Source of the DNA: Sphagnum magellanicum
Taxonomy: Eukaryota > Streptophyta > Sphagnopsida > Sphagnales > Sphagnaceae
Assembly: GCA_021904315.1 (NCBI GenBank)
Contig: CM038911.1
Coordinates: 4,375,390-4,439,389, forward strand
Reading direction: 5' to 3'
DNA length: 64,000 nt
Below are positions 58,073 to 64,000 of the stretch, one piece after another. Each line of letters opens with the position of its first letter. Within the stretch, counting starts at the first letter, position 1. A program made the position numbers and the translations under genes. Under the pieces are notes generated by a model. The model saw only the letters and a program-made list of their open reading frames with translations, did no database searches and had not been told where the DNA came from.

Positions 58073-59962
58073 ATGGATCCGACAGTGGTTACAGTTCAGG
58101 CAAAATATTTGATGAATCCCAAGGACCAAGGCGTTGCTGGGGTGCTTATGGTGACGGCAAGGGGATTGAAATTCACTCCGCACAATCCAAGCGTATCTCT
58201 GGAGATGATGGATGTGGATTTTGCGGTAATCAAATCTCATACTGTGAGCAAAGAGACACCCAAGATGAAGAAAGCTTTCATGAAGCTGTCGACTGAGGTT
58301 GAGGATCGTGCTTATCTTTTCGAGTTTCAGAATTTCCAAGAACGTGAAATGTGTCGTGATGTTGTTGCTAATGCTCTTGCAAAACAGAAGCCGTCGTCAT
58401 CGAGTTCCATCCAGCCACCATCATCAACAACTTCTTCCCGTCCGCTAACCAATTCAGTGCAAGCTGCATCTGGGAAATCTGTGTCAGGTGCGACAGACCA
58501 ATTGGACTTGGTAGAAATGGAGCGACGCCTGAAACTTTTGCAAGGAGACAGTGCACTTCAGAAGCTACACAAGCAACTTGTTATCAACGGGATCCTCTCG
58601 GAGCATGAATTCTGGGCAGCTAGGAAGAATGTCCTTGACGGTGAAAAGGCTCAGGGCCCAAAGCAACAAACAGGAATCAGGAGTGCTATGCTTGCTGATG
58701 TTCGACCCTTGACTGATGGCCGGACTAATAAGGTGACATTCAACCTAACTCCAGAAATCATTCACCAAATCTTTGCTGAAAAACCTGCTGTGCATCGAGC
58801 TTTCCTTATGAATGTGCCTTCAAAGATGACAGAACTTGCATTCTGGACAAAGTATTGTCGGGCAGAGTACCTTTATAGAACTAAGAATGCTGCTGCAGCG
58901 GCAGCAGAAGCAGCAGATGATGAAGATTTAGCTGTTTTCACAAAGGAAGATGACATTGTTCTGAGTAGTTCGAGGCGCAAAATCCAGCGTGTTGATCCAA
59001 CTTTAGATATGGCAGCTGATTCCAATGATGACTATCTTTCCATTGCTGGCCATGGAGTAGTACGGGATGGGACGAAAGAGAGCATGGAGTCTACGGAGAG
59101 CACACGGAAGCATTCGATTGTGCATGGTATCAACAGGCATGCAGCAGTAGTGCTGGATGGAAGACCACTGGATACAGAGTTGACAGACACAGCAACGGTT
59201 GCACATGCAGTTGCCCGTTCTCAGCAAATGGAAGCTGCCGAAGCTGAAACTGATACAGAATTCCAAAAGCGTCGAATGGAGCGGGTCCATCAAATGACTG
59301 AAATGGATGATCTGAAAGGGCCATCATCTTCATCGTTTGTTCCATTGACCATCCAAGACCCACGTAAATACTTTGACTCGACCATCCCGACAGGTGAGCT
59401 GACAAAGGCAGGCACAATTCCTACACCGAGAAGTGCACTAGAAGTGGTTCATGGGTTCAAGCAACAGGTGTCAGGTCTTCTCATCTCTGGTTTCAAAGAC
59501 CCGTTGATCTCACCAGAGCTTTCATATAAAATCCTTTCTGACGTTACACAGAATATTGTCAGAAGACAACACACAATGGGGACAACAACAGCAGATCATC
59601 AGAACATTCTGGATAGTTTTCCTCACGCAACAAGAGAGGAGGTGATGACCCATGTGGCAACTGTGAACGAGCTCCTTCGTCATTTTTGGGCATCTTACCC
59701 TCTGACCTCTGCACTTCTCGTGCAGAAAGTGGCTCGATTGAAGGATGCAATGTCTGGAATTTACAAGCAAATCCAGGAGTCAAAAGAAGCTGCACCATCT
59801 GAGATCCGACACCTGTTTTCTCAGCTCCTTCAACCACTGGTTCAGGCCCTGGATGCTGCCTTTGCACACTATGACACAGAATCTGCAAAGCGGGCTACCC
59901 GACCCACCCAAGGTCCGTTTGCTTCAAATACTTTGGTTAATGGTACTGTCCAGGTTGTCTGA
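58073..59962 (+). CDS. TFB1: TFIIH subunit p62 (Tfb1/GTF2H1 homologue)
   Basis: A single open frame of 629 residues from ATG 58073 (MDPTVVTVQAKYLMNPKDQG) to a TGA. Residues 10-103 form the p62 PH-like domain (GVLMVTARGLKFTPHNP; DVVANALAKQK). A Ser/Pro/Gln linker (about 105-140) leads to two BSD domains (about 148-195 with SEHEFWAARKNVL; about 225-272 with TELAFWTKYCRAEYLYR). An Ala-rich and acidic patch follows (272-285). A long C-terminal helical part includes DPRKYFDST, NELLRHFWASYPL and LFSQLLQPLVQALDAAF. p62 is a core TFIIH subunit in RNA polymerase II initiation and nucleotide excision repair; its PH domain binds activators and repair factors. All landmarks are present and the length fits the family, so it looks functional. 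It has no intron, whereas plant homologues I know of are multi-exon, so a retrocopy origin is possible. Confidence 0.94.
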   Translation: MDPTVVTVQAKYLMNPKDQGVAGVLMVTARGLKFTPHNPSVSLEMMDVDFAVIKSHTVSKETPKMKKAFMKLSTEVEDRAYLFEFQNFQEREMCRDVVANALAKQKPSSSSSIQPPSSTTSSRPLTNSVQAASGKSVSGATDQLDLVEMERRLKLLQGDSALQKLHKQLVINGILSEHEFWAARKNVLDGEKAQGPKQQTGIRSAMLADVRPLTDGRTNKVTFNLTPEIIHQIFAEKPAVHRAFLMNVPSKMTELAFWTKYCRAEYLYRTKNAAAAAAEAADDEDLAVFTKEDDIVLSSSRRKIQRVDPTLDMAADSNDDYLSIAGHGVVRDGTKESMESTESTRKHSIVHGINRHAAVVLDGRPLDTELTDTATVAHAVARSQQMEAAEAETDTEFQKRRMERVHQMTEMDDLKGPSSSSFVPLTIQDPRKYFDSTIPTGELTKAGTIPTPRSALEVVHGFKQQVSGLLISGFKDPLISPELSYKILSDVTQNIVRRQHTMGTTTADHQNILDSFPHATREEVMTHVATVNELLRHFWASYPLTSALLVQKVARLKDAMSGIYKQIQESKEAAPSEIRHLFSQLLQPLVQALDAAFAHYDTESAKRATRPTQGPFASNTLVNGTVQVV

Positions 59963-60219
59963 ACAAAGGTTGTGCCAATTGATAGCAATGCCTGGTGCCG
60001 ATTGATAGCAGTATCTGGTGTATCAGTGGAGGTAAGTGTTATAGCATCAGGCTCATGACAGTTTGACAGAGACAGAGATTTTGATTCAGAAATGCAAACG
60101 CTGATTGATACCATCCCTTCCGAGTATAATATTTGCTAGAGGAAACTGCACTAGATTTCAATGCATGATTTGCACCATGTATATGGGATCTTCAGAACCC
60201 AGGTTTTACGAAAACAGCT

Positions 60220-60560
60220 GTTTTTTTGTAAAGCATAGCAGACACATTTTTTGATGAGAACTTCACTGATCAAAAATGGTAGAGAGAAAGAGAGTTTTTT
60301 GCAAAGCATAGCAAACCCATCTCTTTGATGAGAACTTCACTGATCAAAAACAGTAGGGAGAAAAGAGAGTTTTTGTAAAGCACAGCAGACCCATGAGAAC
60401 TTCACGGATCAAAAACAGTAGAGAGAAAGAGAGAGTTTTTGTAAAGCATAGCAGACCCATTCTTTGCAACTGATAAAAAACGGTAAATAGAAAGAGAGTT
60501 TTTGTAAAGCATAGCAGACCCATTCTTTGATGAGGACTTCATGGATCAAAATGGTAGGGA
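60220..60560 (+). repeat. 63-75-bp degenerate tandem repeat, 5 copies, downstream of p62
   Basis: GTAAAGCATAGCAGACCCAT (variants GCAAAGCATAGCAAACCC, GTAAAGCACAGCAG) starts at about 60,228, 60,301, 60,375, 60,441 and 60,504. The remainder of each unit reads TTGATGAGAACTTCACTGATCAAAAA.NGGTAGAGAGAAAGAGAG, with different short deletions in copies 3 and 4. It begins about 260 bp after the p62 stop codon and may lie in the 3' untranslated region. Confidence 0.9.
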
Positions 60561-61292
60561 AATTTGTTGGTCCAAAAGATTACACAGGTAATGAAAATTG
60601 GACTTCATTGAGAGATTTGTTGTGTCTGAAGATTGATATTCTGCAGAGTGTGAGAACAAAACTAATATCAAGAGATAAAATGGTGATACAATTCCAGTTT
60701 ATGTTTTGTAACTGTACTCTCAATGATTTTTTTTACAGCTGAAAGATAATGACTTGCATCAAGGTGCAGATGGATTTTGTCCACAAGAGAGAGATCTTTC
60801 TTACCCAACCAATCTCCATCTTTCCATTGAATACCTGCTCTTTAGCCCACAGTGCAGAAAATGCTGTGAATCAAGACATGATCTTTTTAGTGACAAAAAG
60901 CTAAGGTTAATGATAGGTATTCTGGACATTCTCAGAACAAAACTGAATGAAATGGTGATCCAAGTTCCAGTTTGTGTCATTTGGAATGGTACTATCAAGT
61001 TTAAAATACACACTTGTGTCATCAAGGTGCACAAGAATTCTAGCATCAAGAGATGATGACACAGGCAATGAAAATAAAACACAAGGTGCATCAAGGGTGT
61101 AGAAGGGAATTGTCAAAGCAACAAGCTACTCTTGGTAAAAATAGCTTTTGTAGATTGAATCTTCTCATTCAAACCCAGACTACTGACTATGCTCCCTTCT
61201 CCACTTTGTGGAACTTCACTTTGTGCCAATATATACATACATTCTTTTGGGAATTCAAAGAGAGATTTTTAGTAGCCCTAAAGAAAGTGGAG
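60561..61292. other. Intergenic between convergent p62 and the 61.9-kb gene
   Basis: No gene recognised. The phrase AGTGTGAGAACAAAACTAATATC / CATTCTCAGAACAAAACTGAAT with following ATGGTGAT(A/C)CAA.TTCCAGTTT recurs at about 60,647 and 60,929, an old duplication of about 280 bp. Both flanking genes point towards this region. Confidence 0.5.
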
Positions 61293-61928
61293 CTAAGCTT
61301 GCAAGAAGCCCACAGACTGAGGTCGAACACTGCTGAAGAGGCAGCGAAAGATGCAGGTCAAGTCAAGCCAGAGGAAGCTGGGAAGGCAGCTGAAGCTACT
61401 GCAGTCAGAGCAGCCATCGAGGTGACCAGAACCATGCACAGAGGAAGCATACAGGTCCTCATTGCTGGGATGACCATGAAGACGGCTGCTGGTGGTGAAC
61501 TTAGCCCAATAGCGTGCAAAAAACTGGTTCGAAGGTGTGCTTTGCGCTGCTGCAGGAAGGAGATAAGCACGTGCAGCTTGCTCCACAAGACGGTTCTTGA
61601 TTGGAGGTCGTGTTCCACCTGGCCAGTGGGGATCATCTTCCTCCTGTTCTCTGTCTCCTGTCAAGCTTTCTCCTCCCTTTCGCTTGATGGGACTGATGGG
61701 CCGGCTTGTTGGCATCAAGTCCCGCAGGCTAGTGTACGAGAGGTGGCGGTGGTTCTGATTGTCTCTCTCAATGACAGGGAGCTCTGTATCTACACTATGA
61801 ACTTCCTTGGCTACTGATTCTGACTTCATCTCTGCTGCCACTCTCCCTGGTGTCCCTTTGTGCTGCTGCTGCTTAATATGCTGCCATGAAAACAAGGTTG
61901 AGAGGGTCCTCCGAAGGCTAAATTTCAT
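61293..61928 (-). CDS. Small plant protein of unknown function, PIKNRLVEQAARAYL motif
   Basis: A 211-residue frame starting at ATG 61928 (MKFSLRRTLSTLFSW); an in-frame ATG four codons upstream (61940) is the alternative. The N-terminus is basic and hydrophobic (possible organelle targeting or membrane association). The middle has HLSYTSLRDLMPTSRPISP and a polar acidic stretch (DREQEEDDPHWPGG). Then comes the conserved-looking core PIKNRLVEQAARAYLLPAA and FFARYWAKF. I recall small uncharacterised plant proteins with a similar [IK]xNRLVxxAAxAYLxP element, but cannot name the family or function. The C-terminal 45 residues are Cys- and Ser-rich and may be intron read-through. An AG just upstream (GGATGCAG) suggests a leader intron. 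Confidence 0.55.
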   Translation of the reverse strand: MKFSLRRTLSTLFSWQHIKQQQHKGTPGRVAAEMKSESVAKEVHSVDTELPVIERDNQNHRHLSYTSLRDLMPTSRPISPIKRKGGESLTGDREQEEDDPHWPGGTRPPIKNRLVEQAARAYLLPAAAQSTPSNQFFARYWAKFTTSSRLHGHPSNEDLYASSVHGSGHLDGCSDCSSFSCLPSFLWLDLTCIFRCLFSSVRPQSVGFLQA

Positions 61929-61984
61929 CAACTTTGGCATTTTGGTCCGTGATCTGCATCCACACAATTGAAGAAGACAATAAG

Positions 61985-62180
61985 AGATGAGAGCTTGGTG
62001 TGACTGCATGACCAACATCCATCTCCACCACAGCTGTGCAAACAACAGCTCCCATGTGGAGGAGGGGACGTACACAAAGCAAAACTGCATGAACAACATC
62101 ATCTTCACCATAGCTGTGCAAACAACATCTCCACAGCTGTGCAGACAACAGCTCCCATGTGGAGGAGATTAATACAAAGC
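61985..62180 (+). repeat. Imperfect direct repeats in the upstream region of the 61.9-kb gene
   Basis: The word GCTGTGCAAACAACAGCTCCCATGTGGAGGAG occurs at about 62,032 and, as GCTGTGCAGACAACAGCTCC, at about 62,133. A short related piece (GCTGTGCAAACAACATCTCC) lies at about 62,112, and ACAAAGCAAA follows each long copy. It lies 5' of the minus strand gene, probably in leader or leader intron. Confidence 0.75.
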
Positions 62181-62720
62181 AAATTGAGCTGCAAAAAACA
62201 CCAGCAAATGACTCAAGCAAATTGAAGAAAAATGGCAGCAGCAAGCCAGCCAGTAATTGTTTCCTTTCTCACAAGTGGTGAAGAAGGCAACAAGTCTGCC
62301 GCCTACAAATCCTGAGCAAACAACAACCTCCTGAATCCTGATCAGTGGAACCACCGCAGACACAACAACAATGAGGACAATGTGACATGCATTCCAGATT
62401 CAAAACACATTCATTCTTGATCAACACTGTTGCCAGCAGCATTGTAGGAGAGAACAGAGAACCATCACATGTTCCAGATGGAGAGAGACACAGACAAACA
62501 GACAGAGATAATTGGAACAACACATGAAATCAATCTCTTCATCCTTTCTGACAACAGCTCTAGGACCAATTGCAAGAGTGGCCATGAGCAATGAGCATCC
62601 TGGCCGCTCCATTGCACAGACCTCTGGAAGTCTTGTGGACTTGACGAGATGTACTCTGAAATGCTAGAGAAATTGGACGGGGTTTTGGAGGAGGAGTAGG
62701 AGGGGGAGAGTATTACCAGC
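62181..62720. other. Upstream region, no gene recognised
   Basis: Balanced base composition and several overlapping chance frames on the minus strand without recognisable similarity. It is likely leader, leader intron or promoter of the gene starting at 61,928. Confidence 0.4.
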
Positions 62721-62775
62721 ATATGAGAGGAGCTGCAAGGTGCAGTGAGTGCGAGCGGCTGAGTGTCAGAGGAAG

Positions 62776-63096
62776 ATGCCCCACTGCTTCTCATCTTTCA
62801 GGACCACGCAACGCCCAGTTCGCGACCCGGTTTCTTCGCCTTCCATCTCTTCCCGGTCTGCACCTCCACCGACTACACAGCCTCCTTGTCCTAACATCCT
62901 TCTTCTTGTTGACGACGCGCCTTCTGGTGATCTAATCCCCGACAACAAAAGCTCCAAAACTCTTTCTCCCCCTCTTCCTCCTAACACCTTTCTTCTTGTT
63001 CTTGATCTTGTTCTGCTGCTTCTTCTCGCTCTCCGTCTCCTTCCTCTCCAAAACATCCGACTTCCAAAACGTTCTCAACCTCTTCCTTGGAACTAG
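62776..63096 (+). CDS. Hypothetical small Pro-rich protein with one membrane segment
   Basis: A frame of 106 residues from an internal ATG (MPHCFSSFRTT). It has a Pro/Ser-rich first half (SAPPPTTQPPCP) and a strongly hydrophobic stretch (TFLLVLDLVLLLLLALRLL) near residues 75-95, followed by a basic tail ending QPLPWN. No family is recognised. The Leu run comes from repeated CTT/CTC codons in CT-rich DNA, so the frame may be a composition artefact of a leader or promoter. Confidence 0.2.
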   Translation: MPHCFSSFRTTQRPVRDPVSSPSISSRSAPPPTTQPPCPNILLLVDDAPSGDLIPDNKSSKTLSPPLPPNTFLLVLDLVLLLLLALRLLPLQNIRLPKRSQPLPWN

Positions 63097-63339
63097 AATT
63101 CGCAGCTCGTAAGCTCCTCCAAAGCGTACAAAAACAGACTGAGATTCTCCGACCTGCCAAAGAAGAGCACACAAAAACAAACAGAGAACTACAAAACCAA
63201 AACTCACGAAATTTTTTTTAAAGAAAAAATTCTGAAAAATGTGGAAAAAAATATTGAAGCTCCTGGAGACTACTCGTCAGAGCTCGGAAGAATTAATTCC
63301 TCCAAAGCAGTGCGAGGAGGAAATGACACGCAGCTGCTA

Positions 63340-63415
63340 AGCTCGCTCGCTCGCTCTCTCTCCTCCGTCCCCTCTTCGCTCTCTCTCTCAGTGCTCCTCC
63401 TCGCCCTCAGGCCCC
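63340..63415 (+). promoter_or_regulatory. CT-rich / GCTC-repeat stretch, promoter-like
   Basis: GCTCGCTCGCTCGCTCTCTCTCC and CTCTCTCTCAG, in the GC-richest part of the 3' end of the window. Such (CT/GA)n runs are common near plant transcription starts. It may belong to the minus strand gene at 61.9 kb or to a plus strand gene beyond the window. The direction cannot be decided. Confidence 0.35.
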
Positions 63416-63439
63416 CCCGCTTTACAGCAAGAAATTACT

Positions 63440-64000
63440 AATTACCGACCCGATCCATTTTTACCCACTACGGTGAATTCAGTTGGAAGAATCCACTTGC
63501 CATTCTCCCAAAAATTACCCCTATCCCCACAGTCGCCCATTTTCTGTTTGTCGATTGATACCATTTCTTTTACCTAATCTCTTTTTCTTTTCATTATTCC
63601 TTGAGAGGGGTTTGTGTATGTATGTGTTGACCCTTTGCCTGATTTACTCGTCTTTTGTGTAGTATCTCTTTGTGTGTGAAAGGTCCTTTTTTTGGAAAAT
63701 TAATAAATAAATTTCACGTTTGTGATATTAAAAAATTGGAATTTTTTTCCAAAAATAGAAAAATTAGTGGAACTTGAACTAGAAAAAAATATTTTCCCCA
63801 ACTATTCCCAATTTTTTTCCAAAAAAATGACAAAATTTGTTGGGGGGGAAAAAAAAAAAAAAACCTGGCATATGTGTGTGTTTGAGTGGGGTTTATTTTT
63901 CTCTATGAAGTAAGTAGTAATTTCCGGGTTCAATGGAGGAATCAAATGAATGGGTTTTAAGTGTGACGGAGTTTTGCAATGAGCGGAATGAATTTGATAT
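63440..64000. other. AT-rich flank, no gene recognised
   Basis: No recognisable coding sequence before the window ends. It contains A- and T-runs, including AAAAAA tracts at about 63,850, and a short TATGTATGTGTTG word. Nothing further can be supported. Confidence 0.5.

Noticed and set aside
61053..61817. 254-residue plus strand frame overlapping the 61.9-kb gene
   Set aside because: It is antisense to the minus strand frame that carries the PIKNRLVEQAARAYL core and shows no similarity of its own.

Overview
The window is a stretch of nuclear DNA from a land plant. Evidence: a plant-type GRAS regulator with its phase-0 intron, a plant-type sphingosine-1-phosphate lyase split by many small GT-AG introns, a full-length TFIIH p62 subunit, telo-box motifs in a 5' leader, and long AT-rich intergenic DNA full of decayed transposons, tandem arrays and microsatellites. 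Gene density is low: about six recognisable gene loci in 64 kb. The species cannot be fixed from the sequence. The single-exon helical-bundle tandem kinase, the TPR-CHAT gene remnant and the pogo/Tigger-like transposase remnant lean towards a non-flowering lineage (bryophyte, lycophyte or fern), but that is an inference.

Layout. 1-4.5 kb: AT-rich, no gene. 4.5-5.7 kb: two copies of a dispersed repeat, a striking inverted triplication and a 114-bp tandem duplication. 5.7-10.4 kb (+): a decayed TPR-CHAT (caspase-like) gene. 12.0-13.0 kb (+): a broken DDE transposase. 14.8-20.1 kb (-): sphingosine-1-phosphate lyase; ten exons can be placed, but an active-site Asp is Asn and two blocks are missing. 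20.1-22.8 kb: GC-richer upstream region plus 44-bp and 82-bp tandem arrays. 23.1-25.6 kb (-): an intact 847-aa protein with an N-terminal helical bundle, a pseudokinase and an active-looking kinase; its likely leader/promoter lies at 27.0-27.7 kb. 28-42 kb: no intact gene; polypyrimidine tracts, arrays that share a GCAATACCTATG-like box, and a broken MULE transposase. 42.2-44.5 kb (-): a two-exon GRAS gene, followed upstream by SINE-like units and a 0.67-kb MITE-like element flanked by TTTAAAT. 47-57 kb: AT-rich and gene-poor. 58.1-60.0 kb (+): intronless TFIIH p62. 61.3-61.9 kb (-): a small plant protein of unknown function, with a GC-richer upstream region to 63.4 kb.

The genes do not form an operon or an obvious pathway. 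The most interesting items are the helical-bundle/pseudokinase/kinase protein, whose layout recalls both plant MLKL-like proteins and tandem-kinase immune proteins; the S1P lyase with a changed PLP-site residue; the TPR-CHAT remnant; and a dispersed repeat that sits about 370-380 bp upstream of the start codons of two unrelated + strand genes.
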